NCBI GenBank assembly: GCA_964561215.1
Contig: CAZLOS010000006.1
Span: forward strand, 45,105-109,104
From: JAJFUV01 sp964561215
GTDB taxonomy: Bacteria; Acidobacteriota; Terriglobia; Bryobacterales; Bryobacteraceae
Direction: 5' to 3'
Length of the DNA: 64,000 nucleotides
Shown here: positions 52,223 to 62,500 of the stretch, piece by piece
Layout of the letters: the number at the start of each line of letters is the position of its first letter
Numbering within the stretch: the first letter of the stretch is position 1
The notes under the pieces: model-generated
Seen by the model: the letters and a program-made list of their open reading frames with translations, nothing else
Told to the model about the DNA's origin: nothing
Database searches by the model: none
Made by a program: the position numbers and the translations under genes

Positions 52223-53161
52223 ATGCTACCGATGACCCGCCGCACCGCGCTTCAATTGTGCTCCCTTCCGTGCTTCCGAGGCTTCGGCCTCGCTTCGGCG
52301 CGTCCTTACCGGCTCGGCTGCCAGACGCTGCCGTACCGTAACCAGACGCTGCCGCGCGCCATCGAAGGGATCCGCAAAGCCGGCTATCGTCACGTGCAGG
52401 TCTACCACATGCACGCGGGACGGCTGGTGTTCGCGCCCGAAACGGCGCGCGCCGAGCTGAACGACCTGCGGCAGCGCTTGAAGGATGCGGGCCTCGATAT
52501 GTTCTGCGGGTTCGTTGGATTGCGCGGCGACCTGCGCAAGCCGAAGAACTTCACGCTCTACTTGAAGGAACTCGACCTCGCCCGCGAGTTCGGCGTGCGG
52601 ACCGTGGTCGGCATCGGTCCCGGCTACTACACTAAGTTCCCCGGGATGCCCAAGCGCGCGAGCGACTGGGAGAGAGAAGTCGCCGAGTTCCTGCCCGCGC
52701 TGGAGCGCGCCGTCCGGCACGCCGCTTCCATCGGTGTCACCATCACCATCAAGCCGCACACGGGGCTGGCGTGCCACGGCAAGGCGGGCCTGGAACTGAT
52801 GCGGCGCCTGCCGAGCGAGAACCTGAAAATCTGCTGGGATGCCGGCAACGTGTCGTTCTATGAAGGGATTCATCCGGACCCGGATCTGCCGGAGTTGGCG
52901 CCGCACGTCAAGGCAGTCTGCGTGAAGGACCATCGCGGTCTGCGCGCCAATCCCGATTTCCCGGTGCCGGGCCAGGGGCAAATCGATCACGAGCTGATGT
53001 TCAAGATCCTGTATGGCGCGGGATTTGACGGACCGATCTCGGTGGAGCGTGTCGACGGAACCGACAACGCCATGACAATGCCCGCCGAGTTGATCGATGC
53101 GCGCATCGCCGCGGCGCGCGCGTACCTAGCTCCGCTGCTGAATAAGATTTGCCGCGGCTAG
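52223..53161 (+). CDS. Exported sugar-phosphate isomerase/epimerase-like TIM barrel
   Basis: A 312-residue protein of the xylose-isomerase-like (AP endonuclease 2) superfamily. The leader MLPMTRRTALQLCSLPCFRGFG has a twin-arginine look, so it may be exported. Metal-site segments are WDAGNVSFYE, VCVKDHRG and ISVERVDG; at the first ligand strand the usual Glu is replaced (ITIKPHTG), so metal binding may be altered. Many such proteins in acidobacteria are annotated isomerases without known substrate. It begins 4 bases after the GH9 stop and is likely co-transcribed. Its 3' end overlaps bcp by 36 bases. Confidence 0.8.
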   Translation: MLPMTRRTALQLCSLPCFRGFGLASARPYRLGCQTLPYRNQTLPRAIEGIRKAGYRHVQVYHMHAGRLVFAPETARAELNDLRQRLKDAGLDMFCGFVGLRGDLRKPKNFTLYLKELDLAREFGVRTVVGIGPGYYTKFPGMPKRASDWEREVAEFLPALERAVRHAASIGVTITIKPHTGLACHGKAGLELMRRLPSENLKICWDAGNVSFYEGIHPDPDLPELAPHVKAVCVKDHRGLRANPDFPVPGQGQIDHELMFKILYGAGFDGPISVERVDGTDNAMTMPAELIDARIAAARAYLAPLLNKICRG

Positions 53162-53629
53162 CGCTTCCAGCACCTGTGCCGCGTGTCCTTCCGCCCGGAC
53201 TTTATCGAAGATCTTGAGGATCTTGCCGTCGGGTCCGATGATGAAGGTGCTGCGCACGATGCCCATGGTCTTCTTGCCGTACATGTTCTTCTCGCGCCAG
53301 ACGCCGTAAACCTGCGCGGCGGCCTTCTCCGAATCTGAAAGCAGCGTAAACGGCAGGCCGTATTTCTCCTTGAACCGGGCTTGCTTTTCGACGGGGCAGG
53401 GCGAAACGCCGACGATCACCGCGCCGGCGGTGTCGAAGCGCTGCCGCGTATCGCGGAACTCGCAGGCCTCGGTGGTGCATCCCGGCGTGTCCGCTTTCGG
53501 ATAGAAGTAGAGCACCACGGTCTTGCCCCGGAGGCCGGACAGCCGGAAGGGTTCACCCGTGTCCGTCTGGAGTTGAATGTCGGGTGCAAGGCTGCCTTCA
53601 CGAAGGGGAGCGGAGGTTATGTTTGCCAT
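53126..53629 (-). CDS. bcp: Thiol peroxidase / peroxiredoxin of the Bcp type
   Basis: A 167-residue cytoplasmic thiol peroxidase that reduces peroxides using thioredoxin. The active-site segment YFYPKADTPGCTTEACEFRD holds the peroxidatic Cys51 and resolving Cys56, the Cys-x4-Cys spacing of atypical two-cysteine Bcp enzymes. The catalytic Thr (T48) and a later Arg (in IVRSTFIIGPDG) are present. The ATG at 53629 is where family homology begins; an in-frame start at 53701 adds low-complexity sequence. It overlaps the convergent isomerase gene by 36 bases. Confidence 0.92.
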   Translation of the reverse strand: MANITSAPLREGSLAPDIQLQTDTGEPFRLSGLRGKTVVLYFYPKADTPGCTTEACEFRDTRQRFDTAGAVIVGVSPCPVEKQARFKEKYGLPFTLLSDSEKAAAQVYGVWREKNMYGKKTMGIVRSTFIIGPDGKILKIFDKVRAEGHAAQVLEALAAANLIQQRS

Positions 53630-53757
53630 ACCTTTTGGATTCCGGAACGGCGAGGAGGGACGCGAAATTCGCGAAGAGCCGTCTATGTGTCTGTTCGGCA
53701 AAGGTCGAACTTCGTTAAGATCAGTTCTGCGGTTTCCAGAGGCCGCCGCTTATACCC

Positions 53758-54990
53758 ATGAAAACGAAACTGCCATTCATTCTGATGACCGCGATCGCCT
53801 GCGCCGTTCCTCCATCGGCGTTGCCGCAGGCGATCGAGCCGACGGTTGTCGCCACGCCAGAGCAGGAGTCCAAGGCATACGAGGAATGCAGACGGGCGCT
53901 GGTGAAACCCGGCTACAAGCAGCCCCAAGCCTACCCGGGCTATACGGGCTTCGTCGGTTGGACGTCCGTCACCCGGACCAAAACAGGAGCGCTTCTGGTG
54001 ACCTTCAGTTCAGGGTACTGGCATGCCTCCCCGCCGACGCCCATTACGACGATCAAGCCCGAGGACCTGCGCCTGTGGCGGAAGATGGGCATGCCGGAGG
54101 TGAACGCGCCGCGCGGCGGACGGGCGGAGATCATGCGCTCGGACGACGGCGGTAAGACCTGGAGCGATCCGGTTCCCATGATCGATACCGAATCGGACGA
54201 CCGGTCGCCGGCTGTGGCGCAGCTTCCCGACGGCACTCTGGTGGCCTCGTTCTTTACCTACCCTTCGCCGGGTGTGGGCATTATTCGTTCCTTTGATGAC
54301 GGAAAGACGTGGGAGCAGAAGCCCAGGATGATTTGCGCTCCGTTTCACACTTTGGCCACGGACGGCCCGCCGCTGGTGATGCCTGACGGATCGCTCCTGC
54401 TGGCCGCTTACGGATCGGAGAAGGAAGGCGACGCCAACGATGCCATCGGGATCTTCGCATCGCGCGATCGTGGAGAGACGTGGCGGCACCTGGCGACGAC
54501 CCGCGCGCCGCACGAGCTATCGGAACCGGGGTTGGCACGCCTGCGGGACGGCACGCTGGTGGTCATCACGCGCCCGGAGGGCAGTGTGAGCTGGTCGAAG
54601 GACGGCGGCAAGACGTGGACCCAGCCGCGGAACCTGCCCGCGCGAATGTTCGACCCTTGGCTCCTGACGCTCCGCGACGGCAAACTGCTCTGCCTCCACG
54701 GATCTTACCAGAAGCAGCATCACGGGCTGCGCGCGCTGGTCAGCACCGACGTTGGCAGGACGTGGAATGGCGCGGGGACGGACTACGGCTTTGCGGTAGA
54801 CCCATCGGTGTACGGATACTCGCGCGGCGTTCAACTGCCTGACGGCTCGGTGTACATCGTCTATCAAGGTACCGGTGGACACAAGACGGCTGACGCGGCG
54901 TCGATGTCCATCTACGCGATGCGCTTGCAGGTGAAGGCAAAGGGCCGCGGGATCGAACTATTGCCCGTGCCATGCCCGCGCGTTCAGTAG
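53758..54990 (+). CDS. Exported sialidase-like six-bladed propeller with Asp-boxes
   Basis: A 410-residue exported protein. Signal peptide 1-23; the body has five Asp-box repeats (SDDGGKTW, SFDDGKTW, SRDRGETW, SKDGGKTW, STDVGRTW), the hallmark of BNR/sialidase propellers. Sequences such as RSPAVAQLPDGTLV and EPGLARLRDGTLVV match exo-alpha-sialidase-like annotations common in acidobacteria. The arginine triad and Tyr/Glu pair of true sialidases cannot be confirmed by eye, so substrate and even catalysis are open. It converges on a methyltransferase gene with 8 bases between. Confidence 0.83.
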   Translation: MKTKLPFILMTAIACAVPPSALPQAIEPTVVATPEQESKAYEECRRALVKPGYKQPQAYPGYTGFVGWTSVTRTKTGALLVTFSSGYWHASPPTPITTIKPEDLRLWRKMGMPEVNAPRGGRAEIMRSDDGGKTWSDPVPMIDTESDDRSPAVAQLPDGTLVASFFTYPSPGVGIIRSFDDGKTWEQKPRMICAPFHTLATDGPPLVMPDGSLLLAAYGSEKEGDANDAIGIFASRDRGETWRHLATTRAPHELSEPGLARLRDGTLVVITRPEGSVSWSKDGGKTWTQPRNLPARMFDPWLLTLRDGKLLCLHGSYQKQHHGLRALVSTDVGRTWNGAGTDYGFAVDPSVYGYSRGVQLPDGSVYIVYQGTGGHKTADAASMSIYAMRLQVKAKGRGIELLPVPCPRVQ

Positions 54991-54998
54991 TCAGGAAC

Positions 54999-55721
54999 CT
55001 ACTCGGGAACTCGTCTGCCGATGTACGCGCCGCCGCGCACGTCGGTGCCCGTGTATTCTTCCACGACTTTCAATCCGGCGCCGGTCATGGCAGACGTGTA
55101 CTCTTCGCGGGAGAAAAGACCGATTTCCATGGATTGTTTGTGGTAGGTCACCTCGTTGTCCTTCCCAAGAAGATGGTGGAACGTAACCTCCACGAGTTTT
55201 GGTTCCTTGAGACGCACTTGTTCCATGCGGGCGATCTTCAGATCCGGCCGGGCGGCAGCGTCGACCACGACGAGATCCTGGAATTCTTCTACCGTGCTCC
55301 ATGGGGTGATCAGCGCCAGTCCGTTGGGCCGAAGGTGGGCGGCGATACGTTTCATCGACGCGCGCAAATTGTCCACGGTCCTGACGAATCCGATGGATCC
55401 GTACAGGCAGACCATCGCGTCAAAGTCCTCCTCCAATTGAAAATCAATCAAGTTCCCAAGATAGAATTTGACGTCGGGGAACTTCTTTCTGGCCCGATCA
55501 AGCATGTCCTCGCTAAGATCCAGCCCGGAAACACGATAGTGGTCCGTAAAGTAAGGGATATGGCCTCCCGTTCCACAGGCAAGAACAAGCAGATCAGCCT
55601 GTGACGGAATGCCGTGTCTGGTGATCAGTTCCCGTACTTTGGCCGCCTCTGGTGCGTATTCCTGGTCCTTCACATACAAAGCATCGTAGTAAGTGGAAAT
55701 GGTTTTGAAATCAGAATACAT
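54999..55721 (-). CDS. Class I SAM-dependent methyltransferase (DesVI/TylM1-like small-molecule type)
   Basis: A 240-residue cytoplasmic Rossmann methyltransferase. The N-terminal YYDALYVKDQEYAPEAAKV is typical of small-molecule N,N-dimethyltransferases related to amino-sugar enzymes. Motif I is LLVLACGTGGHI, motif II VSGLDLSEDMLDRARKK, motif IV FDAMVCLYGSIGFV and motif VI LRPNGLALITPWS. The substrate is unknown; no nucleotide-sugar genes are adjacent. The ATG at 55721 follows GGGAGA; a longer frame to 55784 lacks a site. Codon use appears slightly more AT-rich than its neighbours. Confidence 0.85.
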   Translation of the reverse strand: MYSDFKTISTYYDALYVKDQEYAPEAAKVRELITRHGIPSQADLLVLACGTGGHIPYFTDHYRVSGLDLSEDMLDRARKKFPDVKFYLGNLIDFQLEEDFDAMVCLYGSIGFVRTVDNLRASMKRIAAHLRPNGLALITPWSTVEEFQDLVVVDAAARPDLKIARMEQVRLKEPKLVEVTFHHLLGKDNEVTYHKQSMEIGLFSREEYTSAMTGAGLKVVEEYTGTDVRGGAYIGRRVPE

Positions 55722-56142
55722 GACGTTATTTCTCCCTTCCCCCAGCAAGCGATAATCCGACTGTGGAGCTTCGGTGCCCAGCAATTATGGCAGGAACGCA
55801 GGGCGTCCGCAATTGTAACCAAGAGACTGATTCTGAGTGCATGGTCCACTGTCGAGTCCGGATAGTCGCAGCGGCCGGCCTGTCTCTGGCGCCGTTCTCA
55901 GGGAGTGACTCTACAAGCGGGGAGTCGGAACAAAAAGGCGCTTCACCAAAGGCTGCTCGGTGTAAAATCGACTCATCATGGAACGCCAGAGGTGGGATTC
56001 TGCGTGGATTCGCAGTGCGCCATACCGCTTGTCCAATCCGGGTGGCGAGATGCCCGAAGCCTGCAAGCAACTCTAACAAGCTTCTAGATAGTGGTGATTG
56101 TGCGCTGTGAGGCCGAAGGCGGCCTTTGGAGAGTATTGACTA
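55722..56142. other. Gene-free stretch upstream of the GH106-like gene
   Basis: About 420 bases without a supportable gene. Short open frames on both strands (for example 55763-56110) are Cys/Ser/Arg-rich with no domain or ribosome-binding site. A small inverted repeat AGGCCG-AAGG-CGGCCT lies near 56110-56125, just before the GH106-like start. The stretch presumably holds the promoters of the divergent methyltransferase and glycosidase genes. Confidence 0.5.
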
Positions 56143-59100
56143 ATGTGCTTCCGCGAGGGTGTTTCGGATAGGTGGACAGGCGGAATCGTCGCCTTCATCC
56201 TTTGGCTTCTGATCGGACCGTCCGCTGTGCCTGCACAGCGGACTCCGGACCTGAAAGATCTCTTCAAGGACCCTCCGCGCGAGTTTTCGATGGAGCCGCT
56301 TTGGTCGTGGAACGGGACTCTGGAACGCGACAAGCTGGTTTGGCAGATCGACCAGATGATGGAGAAGGGTGTGTACGGCGCGTACATGCACGCGCGCGAC
56401 GGCCTGGACCAAAGCAGGACGCCCTATTTCTCCGATGGCTTCTGGGACGCGGTCAAAACCAGTGTGGAGCATGCGGAGAAGGTCGGCTTGCGAACCTGGA
56501 TTTACGACGAGGACAAATGGCCGAGCGGGGACGCGGGCGGCCGCACGCGCGCCGCGAATCCGGAGCGCTTCACCGCTCGTGGTTTGACGCATCGTACCCA
56601 GAGCGTGCGCGGACCGGCGGAGCTGAAGCTGGATTATGAGAATGCCGTTTTTGTGATCGCGGCCAAGCGTACAGGTGAGGAAGCTATCGAGAAGAACACG
56701 TTGATCGATCTGACCACGCAGAACCGATCCAAGGAAACGTGGCGGGTGCCTGAAGGCGAGTGGCTTATCTCCATTTTCGAGCCTGTCCACATGAAGGTGC
56801 CGCTGCCCAACTACATCAATCCGGACGCCGTCAGGGAATTCCTCAACAACACGTACGAGCAGTACGCAAAGCGCTTCTCGCGGCACTTCGGGACGACCAT
56901 TCCAGGCTCTTTCTTCGACGAAATCTATAACGTGACACCGGTCCCCTGGGATCCGCTTCTTGAACAGAGGTTTCGTACACGCAAGGGTTACGAGCTTCGC
57001 AAGTTTCTGCCGTTGCTGTTTCTCGACGGGGGGCGCGAGACGGTCAAGTTCCGATGCGACTTCTTCGAGGAGTTCGCGCGGCTTTACGAAGAGGCGTGGT
57101 TCGAGCAACTGTCGGCCTGGTGCGCCAGCCACAATCTCAAGTTGACGGGGCACACGAACGAAGACATCCGGAACATCTTCGACCAGGGCGATTATTTCCG
57201 CACCTGGCGGCACGCGCAGATGCCGGGCACTGACAACGAAGACTTCCGGTACACATGGCCGCGGACGGTGGGTGCGTGGAAACCGAAGCAGCTCAGTTCG
57301 GTGGCGCACGTCTACGGCAAGCCGAGGGCGATGGCCGAGTCGCTCGGGGGCGCGGGTTGGACGGTTACGCTCGATCAGGCTCGTTACGGCGTCAACATGC
57401 TTGCGGTGTACGGCATCAATTCGTTCGTGATGCACCTCTTCCATTACTCGCTCGACACGGCGGTGAGTCAGGACGATTGGCCGAACAGCTGGTTCTATCA
57501 GAATCCGTACTGGAAGTACTTCAAGCGTTTTGCGGATTACACGCGCCGCCTGTCGTTCCTGGGCAGTCAGGGGGAGCACGTCGCCAATATCGCCGTGCTG
57601 TATCCGGTCGAGGATGTGTGGAGCCGCGGCCCAGGAAAACGCCAGCAGGAGCACGCCGTCACATCATTGATCGACCATCTGCAGCGCTCGCACATGGACT
57701 GCGACCTGGTGGACACCGACAGCGTCGCGGCCACCAGCCCGCGCATCGGGACGGAAGACTATCGCGTGCTGATCCTGCCCGACGTCCGAACGGTTTCCGC
57801 GCGAATGTACGCGAGAGTGGCCGAGCGGGCCAGGCAGGGCCTAACGGTGGTTGCTCTCGGCGCCGCTCCCCGGAACTCCTCCGAGAATGGCGCCGAGGAT
57901 CCGGCTGTGTTGAAGATATCGGCCGGGATCCGGGTGTTCAAAGACCTCGATGAGCTTACCTCCTGGCTGCGCGAGTCCGTGCCCGCCGACATCACAATCG
58001 AGGGGGAGGGCGCGCCGGCGCTGCGGTATCTGCACCGCCGCGTTGCAGATAAGGATATCTACTTCCTGGTGAATTCCGAGCGTCGTCCGGTGAGTGTGAA
58101 GGTTCACTTCGCCGCCAAAGGCGAGGCCGAAAAGTGGAATCCGGAGACCGGCGAAGCGAGCCCGATCAATCCGGCGAATCTGAGTTTTGCGCCATGGGAA
58201 GCGTATTACATCGTGTTCGGCGGCCGCACGAAGACGGCTCCGCTGGCGCGCTCCCCCGGGCAAACCGAGATCGCACTCAACGGCCCCTGGACGTTCCAGG
58301 TGGTGCCCCACGAACTCGACTACAATTGGAGCCCCGATCCCGGCGAAACGAAAGTCAACATCCCGGTTGGGGATTTTCGAATTGTCGGCCATCCCTGGCA
58401 GCGCATTCGTTTCAGCAATGGAACCCGCCGATACGTTTCCGATTGGGACGCGGTCTGGATCACCCGGTACGTGTACGAAACCCGGCACCCCGGCCAGTTC
58501 GGCGGGCCGGATCTGAAATTCTCCAGGGAGCTGGATATTCCGTTCGATCCCGCCTCCGCATCCATAGAGGTCCAGGCGAAGGGGGCAGTCGAGTGCTTGT
58601 GGGATGGGACGCCGGTTTCAAACCTGAATGCAATCCCGGCGGCGAAGGGCCGTCACCGCCTCGAGTTTCGCGTAAGGGGAGAGGGCTTCCTGCTCGCGCA
58701 GGGAGCGATCAAGGGCAAGGCTGGGGAGGCCGTCGCGATCCGGACTGACAGAACGTGGACCGTGGATGATCAACAGGCTTATGAAGTCGCGCCGCCTCCG
58801 CCAAGCGATTCGAAGTATCCGGTCGAGGTCGAATACAGGATCCCGGTTCCACCCGGATGTGTGTTGGAGAACGGGAAGCCGGCGTTCAGGATCACGCTGA
58901 ACAAGCCCGGCGACGGACTGAACGATCCGCCGGTGGCACGCTGCGGAAAAGCGGAGTTCCAGCTCCAGGACTGGAGCAATCAGAACCTCGACTGGTATTC
59001 GGGCCGCGGCATTTACACCACCACGTTCGATGCTCCTGTGGGACGGACGGTCACTCTGGATTTGGGCGAGATCTGCTACACCGGCGAGGTATGGCTGAAC

Positions 59101-59349
59101 GGGGAACTGGCCGGCACGCTGGTGTGGCCGCCATATCGCATCGACATCAGCAAGCAATTGAAACCGGGCCGGAACACCTTGACCGTGATAGCGGCAAACC
59201 TGCTGGCGAACGAGATGCGCTGGAACCGTTTCGAGTCCGGCACGTTCAGCGTCAATAGCCGGTGGTGGCACGATGGCAATATTTTGCGTGACGGAGACAA
59301 GCTGCGCTCGGGACTGATTGGCCCCGTGAAGCTGCTTGTTGCGGAGTAG
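56143..59349 (+). CDS. Exported GH106-like (alpha-L-rhamnosidase family) glycosidase
   Basis: A 1068-residue exported enzyme. Signal/transmembrane segment about 13-32. The N-terminal catalytic TIM barrel has the typical PLWSWNGTLERDKLVWQIDQM, GVYGAYMHARDGL, WIYDEDKWPSGDAGG and SFFDEIY motifs (acidic residues in YDED and FDEI are candidate catalytic groups). A glutamine-amidotransferase-like middle domain follows (VANIAVLYPVED, YRVLILPDVR). Two C-terminal sugar-binding beta domains end with a GH2-type jelly roll (ICYTGEVWLNGELAGTLVWPPYRIDIS). GH106 enzymes remove rhamnose from pectin side chains and related glycans. A TonB receptor follows 186 bases later, probably serving the same glycan. Confidence 0.85.
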   Translation: MCFREGVSDRWTGGIVAFILWLLIGPSAVPAQRTPDLKDLFKDPPREFSMEPLWSWNGTLERDKLVWQIDQMMEKGVYGAYMHARDGLDQSRTPYFSDGFWDAVKTSVEHAEKVGLRTWIYDEDKWPSGDAGGRTRAANPERFTARGLTHRTQSVRGPAELKLDYENAVFVIAAKRTGEEAIEKNTLIDLTTQNRSKETWRVPEGEWLISIFEPVHMKVPLPNYINPDAVREFLNNTYEQYAKRFSRHFGTTIPGSFFDEIYNVTPVPWDPLLEQRFRTRKGYELRKFLPLLFLDGGRETVKFRCDFFEEFARLYEEAWFEQLSAWCASHNLKLTGHTNEDIRNIFDQGDYFRTWRHAQMPGTDNEDFRYTWPRTVGAWKPKQLSSVAHVYGKPRAMAESLGGAGWTVTLDQARYGVNMLAVYGINSFVMHLFHYSLDTAVSQDDWPNSWFYQNPYWKYFKRFADYTRRLSFLGSQGEHVANIAVLYPVEDVWSRGPGKRQQEHAVTSLIDHLQRSHMDCDLVDTDSVAATSPRIGTEDYRVLILPDVRTVSARMYARVAERARQGLTVVALGAAPRNSSENGAEDPAVLKISAGIRVFKDLDELTSWLRESVPADITIEGEGAPALRYLHRRVADKDIYFLVNSERRPVSVKVHFAAKGEAEKWNPETGEASPINPANLSFAPWEAYYIVFGGRTKTAPLARSPGQTEIALNGPWTFQVVPHELDYNWSPDPGETKVNIPVGDFRIVGHPWQRIRFSNGTRRYVSDWDAVWITRYVYETRHPGQFGGPDLKFSRELDIPFDPASASIEVQAKGAVECLWDGTPVSNLNAIPAAKGRHRLEFRVRGEGFLLAQGAIKGKAGEAVAIRTDRTWTVDDQQAYEVAPPPPSDSKYPVEVEYRIPVPPGCVLENGKPAFRITLNKPGDGLNDPPVARCGKAEFQLQDWSNQNLDWYSGRGIYTTTFDAPVGRTVTLDLGEICYTGEVWLNGELAGTLVWPPYRIDISKQLKPGRNTLTVIAANLLANEMRWNRFESGTFSVNSRWWHDGNILRDGDKLRSGLIGPVKLLVAE

Positions 59350-59380
59350 TAAGTTGAGGTTGGTACTGACAACAGGTCTT

Positions 59381-59405
59381 CCCGGCGGCTCGATCTTCCG
59401 CCGGG
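59381..59405 (+). terminator. Hairpin after the GH106-like gene
   Basis: CCCGGCGG and CCGCCGGG form a perfect 8-bp GC stem with a 9-base loop, 31 bases past the GH106-like stop. The following bases are TCTTCG rather than a full T-tract, so termination may be partial. Confidence 0.45.
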
Positions 59406-59505
59406 TCTTCGTGGCGATGAGCCGCCACGGGCCGGTGAACCTTGGGGTGACGTTGCGTTCTTTCCCGGCAGGTGGGGGCAGGCGTGTACGGCGGTCACAG
59501 CGTTT

Positions 59506-59522
59506 CGGAACTTCAGGTTCCG
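59506..59522 (+). promoter_or_regulatory. Small hairpin abutting the TonB-receptor ribosome-binding site
   Basis: CGGAAC-TTCAG-GTTCCG is a perfect 6-bp stem with a 5-base loop; its last base overlaps the GGAGAGG ribosome-binding site 7 bases before the receptor ATG. It could affect translation initiation. Weak evidence. Confidence 0.25.
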
Positions 59523-59535
59523 GAGAGGTCAGCCT

Positions 59536-62500
59536 ATGTTTACGAGGTCAAACAGGGTGTTTCTCTACCTCATCGCCGCATGTATCGCGGCGGTGTTTTC
59601 GGCGAACGCGCAGTTCGTCCGCGGCAGCATTGTCGGGAGAGTAACGGACCAAAGCGAGGGGGTCATCGCGGGAGCCGAAGTCAAGCTGCAGAACCAGGGA
59701 ACGAACGAAACCAAGCAGGCCAATACCGACAACGAAGGGAACTTTAGTTTTCCTGCTCTACTTCCCGGGGTCTACCGCGTCGAGGCCTCCCGGGAGGGCT
59801 TCAAGACTCAGGTCGTCAACGACATCCGGCTGGAGGTCAACCAGACTGCGCGAATCGACATGAAACTCGATGTCGGCGAATTGGTGCAGCGGGTGGAAAG
59901 CGTCGCCAGCCTGCAATTCCTGAAGACGGACGCGACAGATGTGGGATCGGTGATCGCGAACAAGCAGATTGTGGAGCTGCCGCTGAACGGTCGCGACTAT
60001 CTGCAACTGGCGCGGCTGATCCCCGGCGCGATTCCATCACGTGCGGGCGCTACCGCCGGGCAGAAGGGCGTGAACCGAAGCGTGAACGTCGCCGGAGCCA
60101 GGGACACCTCCGTCGCCTTTCTTCTGGACGGCGTCGACACGAACGACATCGTTTTCCAGACCCCAACGGTAACTCCTTCCGTAGACGCCATCCAGGAATT
60201 CAAACTGGTCGGCGATACCTACAGCGCAGAGTTTGGCCGCGGCTCCACGCAAATCATCACCGCCCTGAAGTCCGGGACCAACGACGTGCACAGCACGCTG
60301 CTGTACTTCAACAGGAACAACAGCTTCGCGGCGCGCAATTTCTTCCAACTCGGCTCCGTCGCGCGCCTGAATTTCACGCAGTTCGGCGGAACCCTCGGCG
60401 GACCTGTCACCTTGCCCAAGGTATATAGCGGCCGCGACAAGACGTTCTTCTTCATGAACTATGAAGGCGGACGGACGCGCTCGGGCGGTACCAACTATGC
60501 CTATGTCCCGTGGGCGGAGTTGAGGGCCGGCGATTTTTCGGCTGCCGGGAATCCGACGATCTACGATCCCGACACCTTCGATGCAGCGACGAGGATCCGA
60601 CAGCCCTTCGGGCAGAATAAGATCCCATCGACACGCATCAGCTCGGTGGCCAACAAGATCCTCTCCTTCTATCCATCGCCGAATTACAGCGGCCAGACCG
60701 GACGGAACTATGTCGCGAGCATTCCTGGAGTGGACGACACCAATAACGCGAATGCGCGAATCGACCACCGGTTTTCGGCAAAGGACAACGTGTTCGGCCG
60801 CTACTCGATCCTGGATAGGAATCGCCCTCTGCCTGGCACGCTGGCGTACAGCGGCATCACGGACACGATACGAGGCCAAAACGTAGCGCTGAATTGGATC
60901 CACATATTCACGCCGACTCTGCTCAATGAAGCGCGCGCCGGATTCAACCGGTCCAAGTACTACACGACTGCGATCGGTTCCCCGAGCGCCAATCCGGCCA
61001 AGGACTTGTTCGGGTTCAAGAACACGATCGACGATCCGACAGTCGGGTACGGACTGCCGCTGTTCGGCCTCTCAGGCGGCTTCAGCGGTCTGGGGCCTGG
61101 GTCGCAGTATCCGGCGAACTCCGTTGTGCAGAGCTACCAATACCTCGACAACGTGACGTGGGTACGCGGACCGCACACGATAAAATCCGGCTTCGACTTT
61201 CGCCGGACGCGCATGACGGCCGTGGTCGGCAACAGCGCCAGAGGATACGCGCTTTTCACCGGGCAGTTCACAAACCTGCCCAGCCAGTCGAGCACGACGG
61301 GCAGCTCCATCGCCGATCTTCTGCTCGGCCTGCCCCAGACCGTTCAGTCTTCCGTGGGCGATGGCATCGCGCACGACTACACCAACCTCTACGGCATCTA
61401 CTTTCAGGATGATTGGAAGGTGACTTCGCGCCTGACCCTGAATCTTGGCATCCGGTACGAATATGCCAGCCCGTATGTGGAGAAGCTGGATCGTTTCAGC
61501 ATTATCGACTTCGACAATCGCGCGACCGGAGGCCGCCTGCTGCTGGCGAATTCCACGAAGGTGTTCGTTCCTGGCAAAGGTGTAGTGGATGTCGGGGGAT
61601 CGCCGACATCGCGTTCGTTGATCCCGCCCGATCGGAACAATGTCGCTCCACGGGTGGGCATCGCCTACCGGCCGATGGCAAAGACTGTCGTACGCGCCGG
61701 AGCCGGCATGTTCTATGACGTCCAGGAAGGCAATGAGGCGCAGTTCCTGCGCAACAATCCGCCTTATCTGTTTGCGCAGAACCTGGCCAGCGACACATTC
61801 GTTCCTACTTTCCGCCTGGATAACCTGTTCCCTTCGCCCAACCAGCCAACCGGCGCCATCCAGCCGTTCAGCGAGGACATTACGAATCGTACGCCGTACC
61901 TGGTGCAGTGGAGCATGGCGGTAGAGCGGGAGGTCATGGACAACCTGACGGTGGAAGCGGGCTATGTCGGATCGGCCGGAAAAAAACTGCTGCGCCGGAG
62001 CAACTTCCAGCAAGGGGCCAACATTCTCGTTAAGGACCCGGCCAATCCTACGCCGCTGGTACAACGCGTGGATTTCCCAAATTTCAGCAACAACAACATC
62101 CTCAGCACCGACAATGGCGGATCTTCGACGTATCACGGATTGTTGACCAAGGTGGAGCGCCGCTTCTCGAGCGGATTCGCGTTGCTGTTTTCCTATACGT
62201 TCAGCAAGGCGATCTCCGACAGTCACAGCTCTTCCAACTTCGACAACACGCCTTCGAACCCGCAATGCCGCTGCAATCTGCGCGCGGAAAAGAGCCCCGC
62301 TGCGTTCGACATCAAGCATCGCGCCGTCTTCAGCTACTCCTACAACTTGCCTCTCGGCAAGGGCCGGAGATTCTTGAACACCGGCGGCGTCGTGAACAAG
62401 CTGGCAGGGGGCTGGCAGGTCAACGGGATCACCGCAATGCAGTCCGGGCCGCCATTTACGCTCGCAACTTCGGGCGATAACGCCAGTATTGGGTCCAGCA

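Noticed and set aside
55763..56110. 115-codon plus-strand frame upstream of the GH106-like gene
   Set aside because: Cys/Ser/Arg-rich, no ribosome-binding site, no domain; overlaps an equally open minus-strand frame.
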